Assembly: GCF_000426285.1 (NCBI RefSeq)
Contig: NZ_AUFB01000037.1
Coordinates: 1-37,503, forward strand
DNA from: Rhizobium leucaenae USDA 9039
Lineage (GTDB): Bacteria > Pseudomonadota > Alphaproteobacteria > Rhizobiales > Rhizobiaceae
Direction of reading: 5' to 3'
Length of the DNA: 37,503 bases
The translations under genes and the position numbers were made by a program. A model generated the notes under the pieces. The model was not told the DNA's origin. It saw only the letters and a program-made list of their open reading frames with translations, and ran no database searches. Position 1 is the stretch's first letter; every line of letters starts with the position of its first letter. Below are positions 23,653 to 31,919 of this stretch, piece after piece.

Positions 23653-23694
23653 AAAAAAGCAAACTCGACTCCCAACCTTCGCCAACTCGATAAG

Positions 23695-24195
23695 TCACAG
23701 CATTGGCGGCTTTCCGACCTGTGTGAGGGCGGCGATCGGCAATATCGATTCATCTTTCAGAGTCTTGGTGACGATGTAGGTGAAATAGCGTTCGATCCCG
23801 AGTTCCCGATCGAGAAGACTGTCGATCAATCGCTGATATGCATCGATATCGGGCGCCATGACCTTCAGGAAATAATCGAGGCCGCCGCCCACCGACCAGC
23901 ATCCGATGACTTGTGGAATGACAGCAATCGCGCGCTCGAAACGCTCAAAGTCGCTTTGCTTATGATTGGCGAGCGTCACTTCCACGATGACGCTCATGAT
24001 GGATGCGATCCGGCGATGCGCAATGCGCGCATGATAGCCGGTAACGACGCCCGCCTTCTCAAGCTTTCTGAGCCGCACCCAGCAGGGTGTTGGCGATAGT
24101 CCCACCTTTTCGGCGAGCGCAAGCTTTGTGATGCGGCCATCGCGCTGGATCGCGTCGAGAATGCGTACGTCAAGAGCGTCCAGCTTTATCGACAT
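23695..24195 (-). CDS. Lrp/AsnC-family transcriptional regulator
   Basis: A 166-residue regulator. Residues 6-60 form the Lrp helix-turn-helix (LDALDVRILDAIQRDGRITK and LALAEKVGLSPTPCWVRLRKL). Residues 70-150 form the RAM ligand-binding domain, with VIGCWSVGGGLDYFLKVMAPD and DAYQRLIDSLLDRELGIERY. Family members respond to amino acids and related metabolites as octamers. It follows the DUF1185 gene by 41 bases on the same strand, so they form an operon divergent from the catabolic cluster. Confidence 0.93.
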   Translation of the reverse strand: MSIKLDALDVRILDAIQRDGRITKLALAEKVGLSPTPCWVRLRKLEKAGVVTGYHARIAHRRIASIMSVIVEVTLANHKQSDFERFERAIAVIPQVIGCWSVGGGLDYFLKVMAPDIDAYQRLIDSLLDRELGIERYFTYIVTKTLKDESILPIAALTQVGKPPML

Positions 24196-24236
24196 CAGGC
24201 CCGTGTTGCCTCCGATGCTTTCATCTTATGCGGATG

Positions 24237-24830
24237 TCAAACTTGCTCGGACTTTTCGGCTTCCATCTCGGCGATATCCTGAAAGCGATCGGCGATGCGC
24301 GCATGGGCGCGGCCGCTGTCAGAGGCACCGATCGCCACGATGATCTCGTCCGGGCCTGGCGCATCGGCGATTTGGAAGTTCGCGGTCAGGAAATGCGAGC
24401 GCTTTCCCGTTTCGCTCTTATGCATCATTGGCAGTGAAAGCAACGCGCCTGGCGCATTCCTGGTATTGGCGAATTCCAGATAATTCGTGCCGCCGATCGC
24501 CTCGCGGAACGGATTGCCGAAACGAAGCGTGTGGATCATTGCAGAGGCGTGCTCGATCTCGCCGTTAATGCCGACCGCAGCCGCCTTGCCACAGGCTTCG
24601 ACCTTCTCGGCTGGCATTTGGCGCAATAGTCGGGACGTCATCTCATGACTAAGATCGCCGGCGATGCGGATGATTTCAGGCCGCAGATTTTCCACGAAGC
24701 CGCGCCCAGCCCAGGGATTCTGGATCAACGCCGCCACTACGACGATGTTGACTGGCCGAGGCGCCGTCTTGCCGCCTTCCACCAGCGTTTCTTCTAAGAA
24801 AGTGCAGATCTTGCGGATGCCGATCGTCAT
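24237..24830 (-). CDS. DUF1185 (AA_synth) family protein
   Basis: A 197-residue protein that looks like the AA_synth/DUF1185 family: MTIGIRKICTFLEETLVEGG at the start, VAALIQNPWAGRGFVENLRP, then GEIEHASAMIHTLRFGNPFR and GPDEIIVAIGASDSGRAHAR. The family is annotated as amino acid synthesis, but the biochemical role is not established as far as I know. It is common in clusters with flavin-dependent monooxygenases. Here it begins the minus-strand pair with the AsnC regulator, divergent from the GAF-PucR gene, so it probably belongs functionally to the same pathway. Confidence 0.85.
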   Translation of the reverse strand: MTIGIRKICTFLEETLVEGGKTAPRPVNIVVVAALIQNPWAGRGFVENLRPEIIRIAGDLSHEMTSRLLRQMPAEKVEACGKAAAVGINGEIEHASAMIHTLRFGNPFREAIGGTNYLEFANTRNAPGALLSLPMMHKSETGKRSHFLTANFQIADAPGPDEIIVAIGASDSGRAHARIADRFQDIAEMEAEKSEQV

Positions 24831-24971
24831 AGATTGCGCCGTTTCATATCGTTGGAACTGCGTGGCACTCTAACGGGATCGTCACCGGGGTCTTCCTATG
24901 TTTCGCGGAAATATGCACCTCGAACTTCATTGATACAGAGTAGACTTATTCCTCTCTCGCGCGCAGTGTAA
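24831..24971. promoter_or_regulatory. Divergent promoter region of the DUF1185 and PucR-type genes
   Basis: These 141 bases separate two oppositely transcribed genes and must hold both promoters. The stretch TGATACAGAGTAGACTTATTC is the most AT-rich part. I see no clear long palindrome that would mark an operator. Confidence 0.5.
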
Positions 24972-26801
24972 TTGGCAGATGTTGAGAGACGAGATGATTT
25001 GGACCAGAAACCCAGGATATTGTCGCTCCGCGACGTTGCCAACCAAATCAACAGCGGCGGCGATCTTCAGACCGTGCTGCAGCAACTCATTGCCGCCGCC
25101 TGCCGCCATGCGGATTGGGCTCTGGGGTCAATCATGGGCATTGATGCGGCTCATGGGTACGCCCACGTCATCGTACGTTACGACCCGACGCTGATCGAAC
25201 GCCAGCTTCCGGACAAATGGGAACTGGCTACCAGCCCGTCGCTGATTGCACTACAGCGCAACGAACCCGTCTATGTCCGGGACGCCCGCGAGTCAGTCGA
25301 GTTTCCCGGCTATCGCAAGGAAGCCTTCGAGCGTGATTATCGAACGGTGCTTGTCATGCCGATGAACTGCAAAGACGCCGAAGGGCGTCCGATGGTACTC
25401 AGCGTCATCTCGCGCCAAGTTGCGGAGGTTTCGGAGGAAGACCTCGCCTTTCTCGGGGCCATCATCCAGATGGGCGCCATTGCAGTCGACCGCGAGCATC
25501 GGCTGGAAGCAGAAAAACGCGCGGCGCAGCGACTGGAGCGCGCGTTGCAGGCGCACACATCATTGCTTGAGCATGTTTTGAGCGATGGGGCGGTCGCGCC
25601 TCTTTCGGCAATGGTCGGCATGATGCTGCCGAACCCGACCGTCGTCATCGATTTCACCGCCAATCAGGTCATCGCGGGGCGTTCACCGAGTACGATTTAT
25701 GACGAGGCCGCTTGGCAGGAAGCAGCCTCTACGACCCTCGCACGGCCGCTGATGAAGGCGGCGCGCGATGCGATCGAGCGCGGCACGACCGATGCCGCGA
25801 GCCTGTTTCTCGACGACGGGAATCAGCGCTTCAAGACTTCGGCCCGCATCGAGGCGCTGATGGTCGATAACCAACTCGTCGGTGCGTTGATCATCTTCCC
25901 GACCTCCCGCGAATTCAGCGATCTCGACCTGCTGATGCTCGACAGCGCCAAGTTTGCCCTCAGCGTCCAGATGATGCGCAGTTTCATCCGGTTCCGTTTC
26001 GAAACCCGCACCCAGACAGAGCTGTTCTTCGAGATCGTAGAGGCGAGATGGCGTAATGCCGGCGATGTCGCCCAGCGCGCTCAACGGTTGGGCCTCAACT
26101 TCTCGGCGCCGCAGCAGATGATCGTCGTCGATTTTCCCGAGAAGACAAAAGCTTACGGCGGTGCGTCCGTCGATGTCGAGCATACGCTTGCGCGCATCAT
26201 GCAGCAGGCCTCGCTGCAGGTGAACCTGATTGCGATCGATGGCGGGGTCGTCTGCCTTTTGCCCTACGATGCCAGCAAGCGCCAGGAGCGGACAGCGAAA
26301 CTTGCGCGCCGTATCGCCGAGGAGCTAGGACGCTATTTCGACGAGGCGCCTGTTGTTGTGGCGGGTAGCCGTTGTGCCGCACTATCCGATTACCCGCCTG
26401 CCTGGGAGCGTTGCAGCCGGATGATCCGCATCGGCCGCTCGTTTGGCTTAACGGGCGCTGTTTCGGCCCAGGATTTCGGCCCACTCCCGATGCTGGTCGC
26501 AGCTTCGGAAGCAGGTGACGTGCGCAGTTTCGTGCAAGAGAACGTCGGCGCTATTGCCGAGCATGATCGCGAGAACGGAACACCCTATTTGGAAACGCTA
26601 TCCACCTATCTGCGGGAAGGCTGCCGCAGTCAGGCCTGCGCCGATACGATGGGGCTGCATGTCACCACGCTGCGCTACCGGCTGTCGCGCATTCAGGAAC
26701 TCTTCGGAGTCGATGTCGAGACGCCGGAGAAGCGGTTCGCCGTTGAGCTGGCAATCCGCCTGCACCGCGTCATTGATAATCACGCCACAGTCGAAAAATA
26801 A
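24972..26801 (+). CDS. GAF-PucR-type transcriptional regulator
   Basis: A 609-residue regulator. The N-terminal part (about residues 20-180) is a GAF-like sensor (DLQTVLQQLIAAACRHADWA, PVYVRDARESVEFPGYRKEA, VLVMPMNCKDAEGRPMVLSV). A middle region (about 190-500) is followed by the PucR/CdaR-type C-terminal helix-turn-helix (about 540-600): YLETLSTYLREGCRSQACAD, TMGLHVTTLRYRLSRIQELF. Regulators of this class control catabolic genes in response to a small molecule. The start is uncertain: TTG 24972 gives this length but lacks a clear ribosome site, and no in-frame ATG is nearby. It lies directly upstream of the catabolic genes and is the likely activator. Confidence 0.85.
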   Translation: MADVERRDDLDQKPRILSLRDVANQINSGGDLQTVLQQLIAAACRHADWALGSIMGIDAAHGYAHVIVRYDPTLIERQLPDKWELATSPSLIALQRNEPVYVRDARESVEFPGYRKEAFERDYRTVLVMPMNCKDAEGRPMVLSVISRQVAEVSEEDLAFLGAIIQMGAIAVDREHRLEAEKRAAQRLERALQAHTSLLEHVLSDGAVAPLSAMVGMMLPNPTVVIDFTANQVIAGRSPSTIYDEAAWQEAASTTLARPLMKAARDAIERGTTDAASLFLDDGNQRFKTSARIEALMVDNQLVGALIIFPTSREFSDLDLLMLDSAKFALSVQMMRSFIRFRFETRTQTELFFEIVEARWRNAGDVAQRAQRLGLNFSAPQQMIVVDFPEKTKAYGGASVDVEHTLARIMQQASLQVNLIAIDGGVVCLLPYDASKRQERTAKLARRIAEELGRYFDEAPVVVAGSRCAALSDYPPAWERCSRMIRIGRSFGLTGAVSAQDFGPLPMLVAASEAGDVRSFVQENVGAIAEHDRENGTPYLETLSTYLREGCRSQACADTMGLHVTTLRYRLSRIQELFGVDVETPEKRFAVELAIRLHRVIDNHATVEK

Positions 26802-26823
26802 TCCCCGCATCCCGCGTCCTCTT

Positions 26824-26869
26824 TGCGATCCGCGTGCATTACGCCGTTTTTCGCGTGCTACGGATCGCA
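26824..26869. repeat. Inverted repeat between regulator and catabolic operon
   Basis: TGCGATCCG (26824-26832) and CGGATCGCA (26861-26869) are perfect reverse complements separated by 28 bases, starting 23 bases after the regulator stop. It could be an operator for the catabolic operon or the regulator's terminator loop. There is no U-run after it. Confidence 0.55.
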
Positions 26870-26929
26870 GCAGAAGTTTCGCTCTCAATGCTGCGAAGTG
26901 ATGGAAGAACCGCGTAGCTAGGAACGATA

Positions 26930-26956
26930 GCCTCCTCTTCAACAAACGGAGGAGGC
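26930..26956 (+). promoter_or_regulatory. Hairpin masking the ribosome binding site of the flavin reductase gene
   Basis: GCCTCCTC (26930-26937) pairs perfectly with GAGGAGGC (26949-26956) around an 11-base loop. The second arm includes the GGAGG Shine-Dalgarno, nine bases before the ATG at 26965. Translation of the first catabolic gene would need this 8-bp stem to open. A weaker AAGG follows at 26957. Confidence 0.55.
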
Positions 26957-26964
26957 AAGGTAGC

Positions 26965-27957
26965 ATGGCGGAGACAGCGGCAAAGACGGATGCGCCGATC
27001 GACCCGGTTGCACTCCGCCGGGCTTTCGGAACTTTCGTGACGGGCGTGACCGTAATCACCACGCGCGACGGAGACGGCACGCCGCGCGGTATGACCGCCA
27101 ATTCTTTCACCTCCGTTTCGCTTGATCCACCGCTTCTGCTGGTCTGCGTCGCCAAATCGGCTTCCAGCTATCAGGCCTTCACGAATGCCGGCTGTTTCGC
27201 AGTAAATATCCTGCACGAGGGCCAGGTCGATGTATCAGGTGTCTTCGCGTCGAAGTCGCCGGACAAGTTCCAATCGGTCAATCACGACCATATTCACACC
27301 GGCGCGCCTGTCCTCACCGATAGCCTAACCTGGTTTGATTGCACGACCCATAGCACCGTCGATGCGGGCGATCATTCAGTTTTGATCGGAGAGGTACGTG
27401 CTTTCGGAACGAGCCCCACGGCGCCGCTCGGCTTCTGCCGCGGTCGCTATGCCAGCGTCAAGGACCCGCTGCCGGCCGGCTGGCTCGCCTCCCATGGCAT
27501 GATCATCGGCTATCTGATCGAAGCGGGTGATGGCCTCTTATTGCGCTCGGATGGCAAGGGCGGCTGGGTACTGCCATCCGCCCGCCGACGCAAGGCCGAC
27601 AGCCAATTGGTGGTCGAGGGCGGCGATGCGCTTCGCCTCGTATCGGAAGACACCTTCCTCTATTCCGTCTTCGACGTTGTAGACAGCGATCCCGGCTATC
27701 TCGTCTATCGCGCCCGGCTGGCGGGACAGGGAACCGATATCAACCTGCCCGCCGATCTCCGCTTCTTCGCCATCGACGATCTACCCTACGAGGCGATCCC
27801 CATTCATGAACTGCGTTCGATGCTGCGACGCTACGTGTGTGAACGTCAGGCCGGACGCTTCGGCATCTACATGGATTCCGACGACGGTGGCCGTGTCGCG
27901 ATGATCGACGGCAAAGCCCGTGCCTGGATCCAAGCCTCTCAAGACCAAGGACAGTGA
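26965..27957 (+). CDS. Flavin reductase (HpaC/RutF-like) with extra Nudix-like C-terminal part
   Basis: A 330-residue protein. Residues 12-170 are a flavin reductase domain (LRRAFGTFVTGVTVITTRDG, MTANSFTSVSLDPPLLLVCV, FAVNILHEGQ, and a terminal GRYASVKDP). It supplies reduced FMN to a partner monooxygenase. Stand-alone members are about 160-190 residues, so residues 178-330 are an addition. These read like a Nudix fold (LLLRSDGKGGWVLPSA, YSVFDVVDSDPGYLVYRARL, RFFAIDDLPYEAIPIHELRS), but the catalytic Nudix box is not recognisable. It starts the operon that ends with the transporter. The luciferase-like monooxygenase two genes on is its probable partner. Confidence 0.85.
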   Translation: MAETAAKTDAPIDPVALRRAFGTFVTGVTVITTRDGDGTPRGMTANSFTSVSLDPPLLLVCVAKSASSYQAFTNAGCFAVNILHEGQVDVSGVFASKSPDKFQSVNHDHIHTGAPVLTDSLTWFDCTTHSTVDAGDHSVLIGEVRAFGTSPTAPLGFCRGRYASVKDPLPAGWLASHGMIIGYLIEAGDGLLLRSDGKGGWVLPSARRRKADSQLVVEGGDALRLVSEDTFLYSVFDVVDSDPGYLVYRARLAGQGTDINLPADLRFFAIDDLPYEAIPIHELRSMLRRYVCERQAGRFGIYMDSDDGGRVAMIDGKARAWIQASQDQGQ

Positions 27958-27958
27958 C

Positions 27959-29470
27959 ATGAAGACGACAGTCAGCTCCATCGAAGGTTCGCGACAGGGC
28001 CTGTTCATCAACGGCGAATTCGTGGCGCCGAAGAACGGCAACTATATCGCAAGCTACGATCCAACGACCGGTGAGCCCTGGTATGAATTGGCCGATGCCG
28101 ATGCCGACGATGTCGCGGCAGCTGTCGCGGCTGCAAATGCGGCATTTCGTAATCCCGCGTGGCGGCGCATGACGCAGACGGATCGTGGCAAGCTGGTGCG
28201 CAGGCTCGCGGATCTCGTCCTAGAACATGCGGACGAACTGGCGGCGATCGAGACGCGCGACAACGGCAAGCTGATCAGGGAAATGCGCGCCCAGATGCGC
28301 GCAATGCCCGATACCTATCAATACTTCGCCGGCATGGCGGACAAGCTGCACGGCGACACGATGCCAGTCAACAGGCTCGACACGCTGAATTTCAATATGC
28401 GCGAAGCGCTCGGCGTCGTCGGCATGATCACGCCGTGGAATTCGCCGCTGATGCTGTTGACCGGCACGCTGGCGCCCTGTCTTGCGATCGGTAACACCGT
28501 CGTCATCAAACCGTCCGAACACGCGACCGCATCGTCGTTGGCACTTGCCGAGCTTATTTCCGAAGCCGGCTTTCCCGCAGGAGTGGTCAACGTGGTTACC
28601 GGCACCGGCAAGAGTGCAGGCGAGGCGCTCACGCGCCACCCGGACGTCGCCAAATATGTCTTCACCGGCAGCACCAATACCGGGCGGCGCATTGCCGGAA
28701 ACGCTGCCGCAAACCTGGTTCCCTGCTCAATGGAGCTTGGCGGCAAATCACCGCATGTCATCTTCGGCGATGTCGATATTGACCATGCGGTCAACGGCGT
28801 CGTCTCGGGCGTATTCGCCGCGGCGGGCCAGACCTGCGTTGCCGGTTCGCGCTGCTTCGTCGAGGCAGGTGTCTACGCCCGCTTCATCGATGCCCTGGTC
28901 GCCCGGACCGAACGGATCAAGGTCGGGCATCCGATGGTGGAAGAAACCGACATCGGCCCCCTGGCGCTCGCCGATCAGCTGGCGAAGGTCGAAAGCTATG
29001 TGGCCTCGGGGCTCAAGGAAGGCGCCAAGGTGGCCGCCGGCGGGAAACGTCCGCAGGCGGAGGAATTTTCGCGCGGCTGGTATTTCGAGCCGACCGTGAT
29101 GGTCGAGGCACAGAACGACATGGCCTTCATGCGGGATGAACTCTTCGGGCCTGTCGTCGGAGTGATGCCGTTCGAGAGCGAGGATGAGATGATCGAGCTC
29201 GCCAATGACACGCGCTACGGACTGGCCTCCGGCATCTGGACCAAGGACATCGATCGCGCCCTACGCTTCGCCAACCAGATCGACGCCGGAACGGTCTGGA
29301 TCAACACCTATCGCACCTCCTCGTTCATGTCCGCAAATGGTGGCTTCAAGGAGAGCGGCTACGGTCGCCGCGGCGGGTTCGAAGTGATGCGCGAGTTCTC
29401 GCGGCTCAAGAACATCATCGTCGATTACTCCGGTGCGATGCAGGACCCGTTTGTCATGCGGCTGAAGTGA
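27959..29470 (+). CDS. Aldehyde dehydrogenase family protein
   Basis: A 503-residue NAD(P)-dependent aldehyde dehydrogenase. ATG 27959 lies one base after the reductase stop, with AAGGA upstream. Key features are NFNMREALGVVGMITPWNSP, the general base Glu259 (SMELGGKSPH) and the catalytic Cys293 (AAAGQTCVAGSR), plus the C-terminal NGGFKESGYGRRGG. It oxidises an aldehyde to the acid in the cytoplasm. In this operon the aldehyde is probably a product of monooxygenation or ring opening. The substrate is not readable. Confidence 0.95.
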   Translation: MKTTVSSIEGSRQGLFINGEFVAPKNGNYIASYDPTTGEPWYELADADADDVAAAVAAANAAFRNPAWRRMTQTDRGKLVRRLADLVLEHADELAAIETRDNGKLIREMRAQMRAMPDTYQYFAGMADKLHGDTMPVNRLDTLNFNMREALGVVGMITPWNSPLMLLTGTLAPCLAIGNTVVIKPSEHATASSLALAELISEAGFPAGVVNVVTGTGKSAGEALTRHPDVAKYVFTGSTNTGRRIAGNAAANLVPCSMELGGKSPHVIFGDVDIDHAVNGVVSGVFAAAGQTCVAGSRCFVEAGVYARFIDALVARTERIKVGHPMVEETDIGPLALADQLAKVESYVASGLKEGAKVAAGGKRPQAEEFSRGWYFEPTVMVEAQNDMAFMRDELFGPVVGVMPFESEDEMIELANDTRYGLASGIWTKDIDRALRFANQIDAGTVWINTYRTSSFMSANGGFKESGYGRRGGFEVMREFSRLKNIIVDYSGAMQDPFVMRLK

Positions 29471-29503
29471 CCAGACGAGCAAAGTAGCGAAAGGCAGGTA
29501 AAG

Positions 29504-30580
29504 ATGAAGTTCGCAGTCTCTCTCACGATGGAACGCTTCTCGCCCGAGATCCCGATGGCGACCGTGAAGAACAACCTTCTGAGGCTGGCGCGGATCGCCG
29601 ACGAAGGTGGTTTCGAAACGCTCTGGACAGCCGAACATCACACGATCGAATGCACCATCTCCCCGAATCCGTTTCAGACGCTGGTCTGGCTTGCCCAGCA
29701 CACGCAGAAGATCAGGCTCGGCACCTCGACGCTTGTCGCGCCGTACTGGACACCGATCCGGCTTGCCGGCGAATCCGCGCTTTGCGATCACCTGACGAAC
29801 GGTCGCCTGGAATTCGGCATCGCCCGCGGCTCCTATCAGTACGAGTTCGACCGGATGGCCGGCGGCATGCCTCAGCAGGAGGGTGTCGCCTACATGAAGG
29901 AGATTGTCCCAGCCGTGAAGAAGCTGTGGGCGGGCGACTACGAACATGATGGACACTACTGGAAATTTCCGATCGCCACGTCGGTGCCGAAGCCGTTGCA
30001 GCAGCCACATCCGCCGATCTGGGTCGCAGCGCGCGACCCTGGCACCTTCGACTGGGCGATCGCCAATGGCGCTAGCATCCTCTCGACGCCGCTCTCGGCA
30101 CCGGCCGCCGAGATCCAGGTGCTGTCCGACAAGTTTTACAAGGCCGTTGCCGATCACCCGGAAGTGCCGCGCCCACGCTTCATGATGCAGCGGCGCACTT
30201 GTGTCTACGACAAGACTGACGGCTGGGAAACCGCTGTCAAGCACAGCATGGATTACGGCCGCGCTTTCGAGAACCTGATGCAGAACATAGGCACCGTGCG
30301 CGAGGGCTTTCCCGAAGCGGTGCCTTACGAGGCCGTCAAGGGCAAGGACAACTACAATCCTGGCAATATCCGCAAGAACCTGATGTTCGGGACGCCGGAC
30401 GAGGCAATCGAAAAGCTGCTCGTTTTTGAAGCAGCCGGCGTCGATCAATATTGCCTTGGTCTGACCTTCAATCTGCCGTTCGAACTGCAGAAGCGGACGC
30501 TGGAGCTGTTCATCACCGAAATCATGCCCTTCTTCGCAGCGCGTGAAAAGGACAAGCAGCGCAGAGCGACGGTAGGCTGA
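29504..30580 (+). CDS. LLM-class flavin-dependent oxidoreductase (luciferase-like monooxygenase)
   Basis: A 358-residue protein with the bacterial luciferase-like fold. Visible segments are ARIADEGGFETLWTAEHHTI (residues 28-47), IRLGTSTLVAPYWTPIRLAG, the NGRLEFGIARGSYQYEFDRM motif and HPPIWVAARDPGTFDWAIAN. These enzymes use reduced FMN and oxygen to insert oxygen into the substrate. The reductase two genes upstream would supply the flavin. The ATG has AAAGGCAGGTAAAG upstream. Its TGA lies one base before the next ATG (TGA-C-ATG). Confidence 0.93.
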   Translation: MKFAVSLTMERFSPEIPMATVKNNLLRLARIADEGGFETLWTAEHHTIECTISPNPFQTLVWLAQHTQKIRLGTSTLVAPYWTPIRLAGESALCDHLTNGRLEFGIARGSYQYEFDRMAGGMPQQEGVAYMKEIVPAVKKLWAGDYEHDGHYWKFPIATSVPKPLQQPHPPIWVAARDPGTFDWAIANGASILSTPLSAPAAEIQVLSDKFYKAVADHPEVPRPRFMMQRRTCVYDKTDGWETAVKHSMDYGRAFENLMQNIGTVREGFPEAVPYEAVKGKDNYNPGNIRKNLMFGTPDEAIEKLLVFEAAGVDQYCLGLTFNLPFELQKRTLELFITEIMPFFAAREKDKQRRATVG

Positions 30581-30581
30581 C

Positions 30582-31391
30582 ATGGCAGAGGTACTGCGTC
30601 ATGCCGTTGGAGACGTGACACTCAATTACCGGATCGACGGTAGTGGCGAGCCGCTGGTCTGCATCCACGGCGTCGGTTCCTATCTCGAAGCCTGGTCGGG
30701 CGTCGTCGAGCTCCTGAAGGAAAGCTTCACAGTGCTCACCTTCGACCTGCGCGGCCACGGCCACTCGAGCCGGGTCAAGGGTCGCTACGAGATCGACGAT
30801 TTCGTCAACGAGGCGCTGGCGCTGGCCGACAAGGCAGGCTTTTCGACCTTCAATCTCGCCGGCTTCTCGCTCGGCGGACTGATTGCCCAGCGTTTGGCGC
30901 TAACCCATCTCGGGCGGCTCCGTAAACTCGTGCTACTGTCGACGGTCGCCGGGCGGACGCCGGAAGAACGCGCAAGGGTCCTTGAGCGGCTTGCTGCGCT
31001 ACGGGCCGGAACGCCAGCTGATCATCACAACGCCTCGCTGTCACGCTGGCTGACCGAAGAGTTCCAGGAAAAGAATCCCGAGGTAATTGCAAGGCTCCGG
31101 CAGCGCGACGCCGAGAATGATCCAGATTGCTATGCCGCGGCTTACCGGGTGCTGGCGGAAACCGACTTTGGCGGCTTCCTCGACCAGATCCGTTGCCCGA
31201 CCCTGATTGCCACAGGCGAGGACGACGACGGATCCAATCCGCGGATGGCCCGCTACATGCACGAGCGTATCCCGGGCTCGGAGCTCAGTATCCTGCCCGG
31301 CCTGCGCCACTCAATTCTCATCGAAGCGCCGCTGATCGTGGCCGATCTCATGCGTCGCTTCCTGACCGCTAGGGAGGCGAAGCATGGATGA
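30582..31391 (+). CDS. Alpha/beta hydrolase, PcaD-like
   Basis: A 269-residue alpha/beta hydrolase. The nucleophile is Ser96 in GFSLGG; His243 (GLRHSILIEAP) is the likely catalytic histidine, and an aspartate in TGEDDDG (about 214-216) completes the triad. The oxyanion region is CIHGVGSYLEAW. The overall pattern resembles 3-oxoadipate enol-lactonase (PcaD) and related C-C or ester hydrolases. It overlaps the next gene by eight bases and follows the monooxygenase by one base. It probably hydrolyses an ester or lactone made by the monooxygenase. Confidence 0.9.
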   Translation: MAEVLRHAVGDVTLNYRIDGSGEPLVCIHGVGSYLEAWSGVVELLKESFTVLTFDLRGHGHSSRVKGRYEIDDFVNEALALADKAGFSTFNLAGFSLGGLIAQRLALTHLGRLRKLVLLSTVAGRTPEERARVLERLAALRAGTPADHHNASLSRWLTEEFQEKNPEVIARLRQRDAENDPDCYAAAYRVLAETDFGGFLDQIRCPTLIATGEDDDGSNPRMARYMHERIPGSELSILPGLRHSILIEAPLIVADLMRRFLTAREAKHG

Positions 31392-31773
31392 AGGTTTGAG
31401 AGGGAGCGGCGAAGCGGTTCGCCGCAAGGTGCTGGGCGATGACTATGTCGATCGCGCCATGAACGGCGCGGACAGTTTCTCGGCACCGTTTCAGGATTTG
31501 CTCAACGAATATTGCTGGGGGATCGCCTGGACCGATGGAGGCCTGGATCTCAAGCAACGCAGTCTCCTCAACCTCGGTATGCTCGCGGCGCTGAACCGCA
31601 TGCATGAATTCGGCATTCATTTTCGCGGTGCGATCCGCAATGGGCTGACCGAGGACGAACTCAGGGCGGCACTCGTCCAGATTGCCGTCTATTGCGGCAT
31701 TCCGGCCGGTGTCGAAGTCTTCCGCATTGCCCGCTCCGTCCGTGACGAAATGCGGCAGAAAGGAGAACTCTGA
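31384..31773 (+). CDS. Carboxymuconolactone decarboxylase family protein, PcaC-like
   Basis: A 129-residue protein of the size of PcaC-type proteins. Family segments are RRKVLGDDYVDRAM, FQDLLNEYCWGIAWTDGGLD, LKQRSLLNLGMLAALNRMHE and IQIAVYCGIPAGVEVFRIAR-type end (QIAVYCGIPAGVEV). PcaC decarboxylates gamma-carboxymuconolactone to the enol-lactone that PcaD hydrolyses. The PcaC/PcaD-like pair here sits without the other beta-ketoadipate genes, so the reaction is probably analogous and not the same. Its start overlaps the hydrolase stop by eight bases. Confidence 0.9.
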   Translation: MDEGLRGSGEAVRRKVLGDDYVDRAMNGADSFSAPFQDLLNEYCWGIAWTDGGLDLKQRSLLNLGMLAALNRMHEFGIHFRGAIRNGLTEDELRAALVQIAVYCGIPAGVEVFRIARSVRDEMRQKGEL

Positions 31774-31919
31774 CTTCCATCGAACCGAGGAACGGCGCGG
31801 CCCGCCGCTGCTTCGCATCGCCGGAAGACTGAGGGGTCTCTCCACGCCCAAGATTGCTTGGTGTTCAGGAATAATCCTGCACCCGGAAAACCAAGAATGA
31901 CAAAAAAGGGAACCATCGC

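Noticed and set aside
29261..30583. Minus-strand frame of 440 residues across the LLM gene
   Set aside because: It is a mirror frame of the luciferase-like monooxygenase and aldehyde dehydrogenase genes, rich in Arg and His, and resembles no family.
31384..31773. Classical beta-ketoadipate pathway
   Set aside because: PcaC- and PcaD-like genes are present, but PcaB, PcaGH and thiolase or transferase genes are absent; the pair is more likely part of the monooxygenase pathway.
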